DNA from: an uncultured Asticcacaulis sp.
GTDB lineage: Bacteria; Pseudomonadota; Alphaproteobacteria; Caulobacterales; Caulobacteraceae
NCBI GenBank assembly: GCA_946480525.1
Contig: CAMLLA010000131.1
Coordinates: 1-9,913, forward strand
Direction of reading: 5' to 3'
DNA length: 9,913 bases
Part shown: positions 1 to 7,700 of the stretch, piece after piece
Numbering within the stretch: the stretch's first letter is position 1
Layout of the letters: each line of letters starts with the position of its first letter
Program-made: the position numbers and the translations under genes
The notes under the pieces: generated by a model
Seen by the model: only the letters and a program-made list of their open reading frames with translations
What the model was told of the DNA's origin: nothing
Databases searched by the model: none

Positions 1-813
1 ATCCTTCCCGGCGCCACTGCGTTTCAGAGTCAGCCCGCCAACGATGACGGTCGCCGCAGGACGCAGCCGCAACGCCGCAGCCTGATGACCGGCATGGCGG
101 CGGCGGTTGCCGCCGCAGCCATCCTGTTTGGCGGCGGCGCCTATTATCTGTGGTCGGTAAAGACCGAAGTCTATGAAACCGGCGTCGGCCAGCAGCACGT
201 CGCCACCCTGGATGATGGCTCGCAACTGGCCCTTAATACCGACAGCAAGGTGCTGGTCACCTACTACGCCGACCGGCGCCATCTGGAACTGCTGCGTGGC
301 GAAGCCATGTTCGATGTTGCGCACAATCCGCAGCGGCCCTTCACGGTCCTGGCCGGACAGGAACAGGTCAAGGCGCTCGGCACATCCTTTGTCGTCCGCC
401 GTGAACCGAACCACCTGTGGGTCACCCTGGTCAGGGGCAAGGTCGAGCTGAGCAACCGCGTGGCATCGGCTGACGGCGGGACGGACTTCCGGCCTCAGGT
501 CATCCTGGCGCCGGGCGAACGCGCAACGGTCGATGGTGCGGGCAATCTGATGGTCGACCGGCCCTCGGTGTCGGCCATGGTGGCTTGGCGTCAGGGCGAG
601 GTGGTCTTCAAGGATACGACCATCCTCGAAGCCGCCAATGAACTTAACCGCTATGGTCCCACAAAGATCGTCGTCACCGACCCTGCTGTGGCGCGCACCC
701 GTGTCTCGGGCCTGTTCAAGATCAACCGGCCGGCGGATTTCGCCACAGCCGTGGCGGAACTGAACGGCGTCCGTGTCCGCAGGACCACCAACGCCATAGA
801 ACTGACCCGGTAG
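1..813 (+). CDS. FecR-family anti-sigma factor (sigma regulator), 5'-truncated by window edge
   Basis: The frame is open from base 1 to the TAG at 811-813, giving 270 visible residues. The true start and the cytoplasmic N-terminal sigma-binding part lie upstream, so the ATG at 85 is internal. In order: a basic stretch (residues about 19-27, RRRTQPQRR), one hydrophobic membrane segment (about 28-50, AAAVAAAAILFGGG), then a periplasmic FecR domain (about 55-155) with the family signatures LDDGSQLALNTDS, LLRGEAMFDVAHNPQRPFTV and ALGTSFVVR. The C-terminal part (about 200-270, FKDTTILEAANELNRYG onward) is the small domain typical of FecR proteins. Known for the family: FecR spans the inner membrane, holds an ECF sigma factor, and receives a signal from the STN domain of its outer-membrane receptor. 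The next gene encodes such a receptor, so the pairing is strong. The sigma factor gene is presumably just upstream, out of view. Confidence 0.93.
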   Translation: MLPGATAFQSQPANDDGRRRTQPQRRSLMTGMAAAVAAAAILFGGGAYYLWSVKTEVYETGVGQQHVATLDDGSQLALNTDSKVLVTYYADRRHLELLRGEAMFDVAHNPQRPFTVLAGQEQVKALGTSFVVRREPNHLWVTLVRGKVELSNRVASADGGTDFRPQVILAPGERATVDGAGNLMVDRPSVSAMVAWRQGEVVFKDTTILEAANELNRYGPTKIVVTDPAVARTRVSGLFKINRPADFATAVAELNGVRVRRTTNAIELTR

Positions 814-827
814 GCAATCGCTGCTTC

Positions 828-864
828 CTGTCCAGACACGCCTGTGCCATATCTGTCTGGACGG
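828..864 (+). repeat. Inverted repeat / stem-loop between anti-sigma and receptor genes
   Basis: GTCCAGACA at 830-838 pairs perfectly with TGTCTGGAC at 854-862. The stem extends by one G-U and one C-G pair to 828-864 and leaves a 15-nt loop. No T-run follows, so it is not a standard intrinsic terminator. A third copy of the half-site, TGTCTGG, lies at 894-900. It could be an RNA hairpin that separates expression of the two genes, or an operator; the sequence does not decide. Confidence 0.55.
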
Positions 865-929
865 TTCGATCGGCAATCCGGCATGTGAATGCCTGTCTGG
901 CCCGCAGGACCGTCTCAATGCGGCGGGCG

Positions 930-935
930 TATAAC
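930..935 (+). promoter_or_regulatory. Possible -10 element (TATAAC) before the STN receptor
   Basis: TATAAC matches the sigma-70 -10 consensus at 5 of 6 bases and would start transcription near 942, about 25 nt before the chosen ATG at 967. No good -35 box sits 16-18 bp upstream. A FecI-type ECF promoter would be expected for this gene, and I cannot recognise one with confidence. If the element is real, ATGs at 889 and 940 could not be the starts on that transcript. Confidence 0.22.
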
Positions 936-966
936 AAGAATGGCGCCCGTCATACCGGGCAGGGAC

Positions 967-3900
967 ATGAAGTTTCGCGCGCAGCTTTTCGGCGGGAGTG
1001 TCGTCGTGGCGTCGGCCATGATGGCTGTCGCCTCTGCGCATGCGCAAACGCGTGTCAGCTTTGACGTGCCGGCCGGTCCCTTATCCGACTCGCTTTTGAA
1101 AGTGGCCCGGGCGGGACAGGCCAATATCGTATTTTCTCCTGAGGCCGTGTCCGGCCGGCCGGCTCCGGCCGTCAGGGGAACGCTCTCGGTCGAGGAGGCC
1201 CTGCAACGTCTGCTGGCGGGAACCGACCTGACCTACAGTCAGGCCGGCGGCACCTATGTCGTCAAGGCATCGGTGCGTGTTCCCGCCCGTACGCAACCGC
1301 GTATCGCCGTCGCCAGGCCGCCGGAGCATCTGGATGCGCCAATCATCGATCCGCCGGTTATCGTGGTCACCGGCTATCGCAGCAGTCTGGAAATGGCGAT
1401 CAACCTGAAGCGGGGGTCGGGGGGAATTACCGACAGCATCGTCGCTGAGGATATGGCCAAGTTCCCGGACAACAATGTCGCCGAAGCCATTCAGCGCGTG
1501 TCCGGCGTGGCGATCAGCCGGGACCAGGGGGAGGGGCGGTCTGTCTCGGTGCGTGGCCTGGGGGCGGACTTCACGCGAGTCGAAATCAATGGGGTCGAAG
1601 CGCAGGCGGCGACCGATGGCCTGAGCCAGGGTGTCAACCGCGGCCGCGGCTTCGACTTCAATGTCTTCCCGTCGGAAATCTTCAACCGGATCGATGTCCA
1701 GAAGACGTCGCGCGCCGACCTGCCCGAAGGGTCATTGGGCGCGACGGTTAGCCTGGCGACGCCGCGCCCGTTCGACCGCAAGGGCCCGAAACTGGCCATG
1801 GCGGTCCAGGGCAGCTACAACGACATGAGCGAAAGGGCAGGGACGCGCGCCACTGCCCTGTTCAGCAAGACCTTCGCCGATGACCGTTTCGGTGTGCTGG
1901 TCGCCATGTCCTATGCCGCGACGCCTCTTGAGATCCAGGGCGTCAACAGCGGCTACTGGAACCAGGGCACCGCGAACGGCGGGTTCTGCAAGCCGACGAC
2001 GGGGACGGGCGGCATATGCGATGTGCCGGCCGATGACTTCGCCGCGTCGACGGCTGCTTACGACCTGGCCAATCAGGCACGGGTCTTTCACCCGCAATTC
2101 TACCGCTACACCCATCTGATCGGCGACCAGACCCGACTGAGCCTGACCGGCAGTGCCCAGTGGCGGGCCTCCGACAAGACCCTGGTGACAGCCGACTGGC
2201 TCTATTCGCGCTTCCATACCGTGCGCCACGACCATTTCCTGGAACCGATCGGCTTCAGCCGCGCCGGCTCCCAGGGGGGCAAGCCGGAAATCGTGCCGCG
2301 CCGCATTGAGGTCGACAGCAACAATACGATTACCTATGGCCTGTTCGACAATGTCGATGTCCGGTCCGAGAGCGTCCTCGACGACTTCGCCACGACCTTT
2401 CACCAGGCCTCGGTCTCTGTCCGCCACCAGTTCACGCCGCGCCTGACGGTCGAAGGCCTGGTTGCAGGATCGCGGTCGCGCTTCGACAACGACACCGAAA
2501 TCTTCACCCAGATCGACCGCTATAATGTCGACGGCTACGCATACGATATCCGCCAGACCGGTCAGGACCGCCCCGTCCTGAACTACAATTTCGACCTGAC
2601 GGATCCGGACAACTGGTATTTTGGGCCGCGTGTCGCCGTACCCGGCGGCACGGGCAGCACCAGCCCCGAAATCCGGTTTCGTCCCAACTATACGCGTTAC
2701 GGCTATGACACGGCGCGCATCAAGGCGGCGTACGCGTTCTCGGATCGGACCAATCTGACGGCAGGGCTTGAAGCCAAACGCTACAGTTTCGAAAGCATCG
2801 TCTACCTCTTCGATCAGGGACAGGGGAATTTCCCGGCGCCGTCGCGCAATATGTCCGAACTGACCAACATGTTCTGCGGCCTCGATACCATAGCGCCGCC
2901 GTCCGGTACGCCGCGCTGCTGGCTGGAGCCGAATATCGATGCCTTCGTGGCGGAGTACGACCTGTTCGCCAACAGTGGCCGCACAGCTCTGTCCACCACC
3001 AATGTCACGGCGCGCGGCTCCAACATGGCGGTGACGGAAAACGACCTTTCGCTGTTTGCCCAGCTTAATTTCCGCCGGCAGCTGTTCGGCAAGCCATTGC
3101 ACGGCAATATCGGCGTGCGCGCGGTGCGTACGCGACAGCAGTCCGTATTTTACACCAACCTGACCACGCCCTCGGCTCAGAGCGATTACGTCCTGACCAC
3201 GGCCAGCCGGCATTATGACGACGTCCTGCCGTCCCTGAATGTGGCGTTTGAGCCAAATGCCCAAACCGTCGTGCGCTTCAGTGCGGCCAAGGTCATGGCG
3301 CGTCCGCCCCTGTCCAGCCTGGCTGAAGCGACCAATGTGGCGGTAAGGGGCGCGGGGCGTTTCGTGACGACCGGCAACCCGAACCTCGAGCCGTTTCGCG
3401 GCACAAGCTACGACCTGTCCTATGAATGGTACCCGGCGCAGGGCGAGTTCGTTGCCCTCGGCTTCTTTTACAAGGACATATCGACCTATATCCAGAACGT
3501 CACGCGGATCGCGCCCTATTCGACGACGGGCCTGCCGGCCGATCTGCTCGATGGGACCGATACGATCCCTTCCGATGAGTTCTCGATTTCCAACGTCGTC
3601 AACACGCCGGGTGGTCCGCTGACCGGCATCGAGCTGAATTATCAGAAGCCGCTGCGCTTCCTGCCCGGCAACTGGTCGGGTCTGGGTGTCCTGTTCAACT
3701 ATACCTACGTCGCCAGCCGGGTGAAGTACCAGACGACCAACGCGGCGGGTTCGACCGTGGTGGAGGCCGACCTTATCCATCTGTCGCGAAATTCGTACAA
3801 TGCCTCCGTCTATTACGACAAGGGCCCGGTTCAGGCGCGGTTGTCGACCAATTACCGCGACGGGTATCTGACGGCCGTGCCGGGCCTGTACAGCGCCGAC

Positions 3901-4098
3901 GCCAGCGGGATAGATGCCGCCACCTATTGGGATTGCGCTTTCAGCTATCGGCTGAAGCCGGGCCTGACGCTTACTTTCGAAGGTCTCAATCTCACCAACC
4001 AGGCCAATGTCACCTGGGACCATACCGACCGGCACCTTGTGGGCGACTACCGCCTGAGCGGCCGCAAGTTCTATCTGGGTGTGCGCTACACCTACTAG
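967..4098 (+). CDS. TonB-dependent outer-membrane receptor with N-terminal STN signalling domain (FecA-type transducer)
   Basis: This encodes 1043 residues from ATG 967. That start is chosen because a signal peptide begins there (MKFRAQLFGG, a hydrophobic core, and AHA|Q cleavage near residue 26). In-frame ATGs at 889 and 940 would add a non-signal-like N-terminus. Domains: STN (about 28-101, VSFDVPAGPLSDSLLKVA and LSVEEALQRLLAGTDLTY); linker; TonB-box region (about 130-140, VIVVTGYRSS); plug (about 150-265, FPDNNVAEAIQRVSGV, VSVRGLGADFTRVEINGVEA, EGSLGATVSL); then a 22-strand-type barrel ending in an aromatic residue (FYLGVRYTY). The late barrel carries the Xanthomonas/Caulobacter-type signature GNPNLEPFRGTSYDLSYEWY. 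Close cysteine pairs C341/C351 and C637/C651 probably form loop disulfides. It lies 153 bp after the FecR gene, so it should both import a ligand and signal its presence through FecR. A carbohydrate, probably pectin-derived, is inferred from the downstream enzymes; iron-siderophore cannot be excluded. Confidence 0.96.
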   Translation: MKFRAQLFGGSVVVASAMMAVASAHAQTRVSFDVPAGPLSDSLLKVARAGQANIVFSPEAVSGRPAPAVRGTLSVEEALQRLLAGTDLTYSQAGGTYVVKASVRVPARTQPRIAVARPPEHLDAPIIDPPVIVVTGYRSSLEMAINLKRGSGGITDSIVAEDMAKFPDNNVAEAIQRVSGVAISRDQGEGRSVSVRGLGADFTRVEINGVEAQAATDGLSQGVNRGRGFDFNVFPSEIFNRIDVQKTSRADLPEGSLGATVSLATPRPFDRKGPKLAMAVQGSYNDMSERAGTRATALFSKTFADDRFGVLVAMSYAATPLEIQGVNSGYWNQGTANGGFCKPTTGTGGICDVPADDFAASTAAYDLANQARVFHPQFYRYTHLIGDQTRLSLTGSAQWRASDKTLVTADWLYSRFHTVRHDHFLEPIGFSRAGSQGGKPEIVPRRIEVDSNNTITYGLFDNVDVRSESVLDDFATTFHQASVSVRHQFTPRLTVEGLVAGSRSRFDNDTEIFTQIDRYNVDGYAYDIRQTGQDRPVLNYNFDLTDPDNWYFGPRVAVPGGTGSTSPEIRFRPNYTRYGYDTARIKAAYAFSDRTNLTAGLEAKRYSFESIVYLFDQGQGNFPAPSRNMSELTNMFCGLDTIAPPSGTPRCWLEPNIDAFVAEYDLFANSGRTALSTTNVTARGSNMAVTENDLSLFAQLNFRRQLFGKPLHGNIGVRAVRTRQQSVFYTNLTTPSAQSDYVLTTASRHYDDVLPSLNVAFEPNAQTVVRFSAAKVMARPPLSSLAEATNVAVRGAGRFVTTGNPNLEPFRGTSYDLSYEWYPAQGEFVALGFFYKDISTYIQNVTRIAPYSTTGLPADLLDGTDTIPSDEFSISNVVNTPGGPLTGIELNYQKPLRFLPGNWSGLGVLFNYTYVASRVKYQTTNAAGSTVVEADLIHLSRNSYNASVYYDKGPVQARLSTNYRDGYLTAVPGLYSADASGIDAATYWDCAFSYRLKPGLTLTFEGLNLTNQANVTWDHTDRHLVGDYRLSGRKFYLGVRYTY

Positions 4099-4146
4099 AT
4101 CGGAATGATTTTAAGTGGAAGCGTCATTCCGATCTAAGTTTTTGCT
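4096..4146 (+). terminator. Hairpin terminator overlapping the receptor stop codon
   Basis: A perfect 13-bp inverted repeat, TAGATCGGAATGA (4096-4108) and TCATTCCGATCTA (4124-4136), encloses a 15-nt loop and is followed by AGTTTTTGCTTTG. The left arm includes the TAG stop codon. The long stem and T-rich tail fit Rho-independent termination, separating the first receptor from the second. The stem is not very G+C-rich, so it may also act as a 3'-end stabiliser. Confidence 0.75.
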
Positions 4147-4224
4147 TTGTCGCGATATTTTGGCAAAACCGCTTCACACTTTACAGCACATCGCTCCAGG
4201 CCGCGCCTATCGTGCCCACCCTTC

Positions 4225-4255
4225 AAAAAAAAATTCAAAAATCCTGTCCGCAGGA
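4225..4255 (-). terminator. Possible intrinsic terminator reading leftwards
   Basis: Read on the minus strand, TCCTG-CGGA-CAGGA (4255 to 4242) forms a 5-bp stem with a 4-nt loop. It is followed by five Ts (4241-4237) and, after a short break, nine Ts (4233-4225). This resembles a Rho-independent terminator for a leftward transcript that would start in the AT-rich region, for example a small antisense-oriented RNA. The stem is short and no matching gene is seen, so confidence is low. Confidence 0.28.
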
Positions 4256-4481
4256 CGATGGCTGTTCGTCTTCATAGACGGAGCCAATTCGTGCCTGGGC
4301 ACGGATCGAGGCTTCGCAACAACAAGACGCCGTTAGCGGCGCGCAGGAAGCAGGATACGCCACATGACTATGCCAGGAAAACGGCTGTAATTGAGCCTTG
4401 CTCTTTAGTGTATAGCGAGAAATGCATGCCGCTTTATTATAAAGACGGTGCAATTTTTCGCGTCAATGTTCTAAATAAATG

Positions 4482-4503
4482 CATGTTGTAAATAGACAAC
4501 ATG
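4482..4503. repeat. 8-bp inverted repeat in the AT-rich upstream region
   Basis: CATGTTGT (4482-4489) and ACAACATG (4496-4503) are perfect inverted copies around a 6-bp spacer. The site lies 45 bp upstream of the candidate -35 box of the second receptor, where an activator or a dimeric repressor could bind. A weak hairpin is the other possibility. No regulator family can be assigned from the sequence. Confidence 0.45.
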
Positions 4504-4547
4504 TATTTTGTTTAATAAATGCTGTCGTGAATATTTTGAATTCTCTA

Positions 4548-4575
4548 TTGCGCTTCACGCTTGGTTACCGATAAC
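4548..4575 (+). promoter_or_regulatory. Candidate promoter of the second TonB-dependent receptor
   Basis: TTGCGC (4548-4553) could be the -35 box, and GATAAC (4570-4575), with 16-bp spacing, the -10 box (4 of 6 consensus bases). Transcription would begin near 4582, giving a leader of about 120 nt. The boxes are imperfect, but the position is supported by an overlapping operator-like palindrome, the usual arrangement for a repressed promoter. Confidence 0.4.
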
Positions 4576-4577
4576 AT
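4563..4577. promoter_or_regulatory. LacI-family-like operator (GGTTACCGATAACAT)
   Basis: The core GTTAcCGaTAAC is a palindrome with a central CG and one mismatched pair. This matches the general form of LacI-family operators and closely resembles the TGTTACCGGTAACA-type sites known for gluconate/sugar regulators such as GntR of Escherichia coli. It covers the candidate -10 box, so a bound repressor would block transcription of the receptor until a sugar inducer appears. The regulator itself is not in the window. I found no second copy before the other genes here. Confidence 0.55.
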
Positions 4578-4588
4578 TGATCATCATG

Positions 4589-4678
4589 GGTGTCTTGTAG
4601 CGGTCATTCGCATCGTGACACCGGTGTCCGAAATATCGGGCGATTGCCCGGCAACGGGTTTGAAGCGTCATAAGCTTC
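4589..4678 (+). promoter_or_regulatory. Structured 5' leader with competing hairpins
   Basis: Several short perfect pairings crowd this leader. GGTGTC occurs at 4589-4594 and 4623-4628, on either side of GACACC (4617-4622), which can pair with either; GACACCGGTGTC (4617-4628) is itself a 12-bp perfect palindrome. CGGGC-GATT-GCCCG (4637-4650) competes with CCCG-GCAA-CGGG (4647-4658), which has a GNRA-type tetraloop. GAAGC/GCTTC (4662-4666, 4674-4678) forms a hairpin ending 10 nt before the ribosome binding site. This may be RNA-level control of the receptor. It matches no riboswitch class I know. Confidence 0.4.
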
Positions 4679-4688
4679 GTAGGCAAAC

Positions 4689-4695
4689 AGGGAAG
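4689..4695 (+). promoter_or_regulatory. Ribosome binding site of the second receptor
   Basis: AGGGAAG sits 5 nt before ATG 4701. It supports that start over the in-frame ATGs at 4731 and 4740, and it is the clearest ribosome binding site in the window apart from that of the GH43 gene. Confidence 0.7.
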
Positions 4696-4700
4696 TAAAC

Positions 4701-7700
4701 ATGAAGACGAATAAAATTCGCGGCGTAACCATGCGGGGAATGCTGTTGGCGGGTATCTCACTGGCGGCGGTGGCGCATGGCGCGCACGCCCAGGATGCAC
4801 CGGCGGCGGCCAAGGACGACGAAGTGGTTGTCGTGACGGGTTATCGCGCATCGCTGCAGACGTCGCTGAGCACCAAGCGCAAGGCGGACGTCATGCTGGA
4901 CGCCATCACCGCCGAAGACATTGCCGACTTCCCGGACGCAAACCTGGCGGAATCGCTGCAGCGCATCCCGGGTATCTCGATCGACCGCGACAACGGCGAA
5001 GGCCGTCAGATTTCCGTACGCGGCCTGGGGGGTGACTTTACCCGCGTCCGCATCAACAACCTGGAGGCCCTGTCGACGGGCGGCGCCAACGACGCCGGTT
5101 CGACGCCGAACCGGTCGCGCGCCTTCGACTTCAACACCTTCGCCTCGGAACTGTTCAACTCGCTGAAGGTCCGCAAGACGGCTTCAGCCGAAACCGACGA
5201 AGGTTCGCTGGGCGCGACTGTCGACCTGCAGACCGGCCGTCCGTTTGACTACAAGAACGGCGCCAGCGCCTTCTCGGTCCAGGCGGCGCACAACAGCAAT
5301 GGCGGGACCATCAGCCCGCGTGTGACCGGCCTGTTCTCGCGCCGCTGGGCCGATGGCAAGCTCGGTTTCCTGGCTTCGGTCGCATATTCGGAAAAGACGT
5401 CCGAAAACGACCAGTATCGCCGTGGCGCGGCGTCTTTTGACTACACCTATCGTGGTTCGACCTGGGCGGGCAATGAAATCCCGGGCCGTGCCGGTTTCTC
5501 GGCGCCGGCCGGGACGACATTTGATTATGTTGGTCCCAATGGCGTGACTGTCGTCCGACCGATTACCAATGCGGCGGTCCTGGCTGCGCAAACGGGCTCA
5601 GACCCGGCTGCCTATGCCATCATGAATCCGGGCTGTCCGGCGGTTCAGTCAACATTCCAGACCGCTCCGAATACGCTCACTGCGACGACCGGTGGCTGTA
5701 ACAACTCGCTGGTGAAATTCCCGGCGCTTGGTTCCATCGAACAGCAGGATCTCGAGACAAAGCGTCTCGGCATCACGACGTCCTTCCAGGTTCAGCTGGC
5801 GCCGCGCACCCGCCTGACCATCGACGGCCTCTATTCGAAGCTGGAGAACAAGTCGACCATCAACCAGGTGTCGACTGTCGGCCTGAATCGCAACAATACC
5901 AATGCGACGTACAACACGGCCACGGCGTCTACTTCGATCACCAATAAGCGCAACCTGTATCCCAGCCTTTGTACGGCGCAGGGCGAAACCAACTTCCTTC
6001 CGGCAGTGGACTGTGGTGCGCGCCTCTACGGTACGACGCCGGCCTTCACGACGGGGTCCAACGGCGCCCCGGCTGTGCTCGGCACCAACATCTTCTCGGT
6101 CAATCCGTACAATCTCGATACGTACGACTATTATAACAACCCGAAATCAGTGGGTTATGTCGCAAGCCCCGACGGCATTGGCTTCCGTGACAAGCTGATC
6201 GGCCGTCCGGCCACCGATGTCCTGGCCGCGCACGTCACCGACGGCAATGCCGATTACCTGCAACTGCGCAATGTCGACTGGCGCTCGGCCGCCGACCGTG
6301 GCCAGTACACGACCGAGTTCAACCAGGTCTCGGTCAACCTGACGCACAGCTTCACGGACAGCTTCCGCGGTGACTTCACTGTCGGGTCGTCCAAGTCGTT
6401 CAACCACTATCAGGGCCTGCTGGTCGAATTCAATTCGATGGATGCACCCGAAACCTTTACCTATGACGAGCGTGAGGGCGGCGATATGCCGGTCTTCAAT
6501 CCGGGCTGGAACATCGCGGACGCGTCGCGTTGGGGCATCGTCAAGGGCTTCTCCGGCATGCGGAACTATATCCGCGACACCGAGAACACCTATAGCGGCA
6601 TGAAGGCCGATTTTACCTGGGACTGGAACGAAAACCTGGCGTTCAAATTCGGCGCCGTGACGCGCGAATTCGGATTCTCGACCAACCAGTTCGAGCGCAA
6701 CACCGACACTCTGAACCCGACCGAAAAGGAAGCCGGCGTCACGGCGGCGTCGTTGGGCAAGGTGTTTGAATTCGGCCAGGGTCTCGAAGTTCCCGCCGGC
6801 ACGCCGACCTCGTTCTTCGCGCCGTCGATCGAAGCGTTCTCTGATACGTTCGGCTTCGATTGCAACTGCGTGAACAAGTACGGCGATTTTACCATTACCC
6901 GTAAGCGCAATCGCCAGGCTTCCTTCACGGTTGCCGAAAAAACCGAAGGCGTCTACGGCCAGGTCAACTTCAATTACGACCTCTTTGGCCGTAACATGTT
7001 CGGCAATATCGGTGTCCGTCAGGTGAAGACGATCGTCGAGTCGCAGGGCGAAACGAACTCTGGCGCGCCGATCTATGGCACCAACGAGTATGACGACACT
7101 CTGCCGTCATTCAACCTGGCCTGGGAAGTGGCCGATGACTTCATGATTCGCTTCGGCGCATCCGAGGTCATGGCGCGGCCGCAACTGGTCAACCTGTCGC
7201 CGGCCATTTCCGCCATTACCATTCCGGCATTGGGCGAAACCATTGGCGGGACCCTGACCGTCGGCAATCCGAAGCTTCAGCCGTTCCGAGCAACTGCCTA
7301 CGACCTCAGCGCCGAATGGTACTTCGCCAAAAACGGTCTGTTGTCGCTGGCCGTCTTCAAGAAGGACATCGAGTCCTATCCGCAAACGGTCCTCTATTCG
7401 GCGCCTTTGTCGACCTTCCTTGATCCTTCGGCCATCGCTACCCTGCGTCAGCAGTTCACCGACCAGGACCAACTGAACTATATCGACAATGACTACGATA
7501 TGCTGGCCCGTCAGTATCGTGACGCGCCGGGCGGATCGCTGAAGGGCTGGGAATTCAGCTACCAGCAGGACTTTACCTTCCTGCCCTGGTACTTCAAGAA
7601 TACCGGCGTCCAGTTCAACATGACCCACATCGAGTCAGAGCTGAACTACATCCTCGATCCGGGTGTGGTGAACCCGACGACGGGCGTTGTGACCAAGGCG

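Larger units (their letters stand above)
4147..4547. other. Intergenic region without a recognisable gene; includes an AT-rich stretch
   Basis: No open frame here looks like a protein: short frames on both strands have no recognisable domain, no ribosome binding site and odd composition. The left half (to about 4420) holds small hairpins such as CGTGC/GCACG at 4290-4303. The right half is strikingly AT-rich: hand count gives 34 G+C in 120 bases (28%) over 4431-4550, against coding DNA near 60%. It contains a direct repeat AAATGCATG (4420-4428 and 4477-4485), AATAAATGC twice (4474-4482 and 4514-4522), and an inverted repeat at 4482-4503. This is probably upstream regulatory DNA for the second receptor; a remnant of acquired DNA is the alternative. 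Confidence 0.6.

Noticed and set aside
889..966. An upstream in-frame start for the first receptor at 889 or 940.
   Set aside because: The added residues are not signal-like and would bury the clear Sec signal peptide that begins at ATG 967.
1732..4035. A 767-codon open frame on the minus strand, opposite the first receptor.
   Set aside because: It lies antisense to a certain gene, is low-complexity Arg/Gly/Val-rich, has no domain or signal, and is the usual result of GC-rich codon bias.
4167..4181. AACCGCTT followed by CACTT after a 2-base gap, downstream of the first receptor (4167-4181), similar to 8121-8135 after the second (13 of 15 bases).
   Set aside because: The match is short, lies in different structural contexts, and could be chance; it is not enough for a repeat family.
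4235..4453. A 72-codon minus-strand frame in the same spacer.
   Set aside because: It is Cys- and Ser-rich without any known pattern, has no ribosome binding site seen, and would overlap the putative leftward terminator.
4147..4491. A 114-codon + strand frame in the spacer between the receptors.
   Set aside because: It has no ribosome binding site, no recognisable domain, a mixed Arg/Lys/His composition unlike its neighbours, and it runs through the hairpin and A-tract DNA.
4420..4550. AT-rich repeats considered as a transposon end or phage attachment site.
   Set aside because: No transposase, integrase, tRNA, terminal inverted repeats or target duplication is visible.
4589..4678. A known riboswitch class (cobalamin, TPP and similar) before a TonB-dependent receptor.
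   Set aside because: The conserved B12-box and TPP core sequences are not seen; only short competing helices are present.
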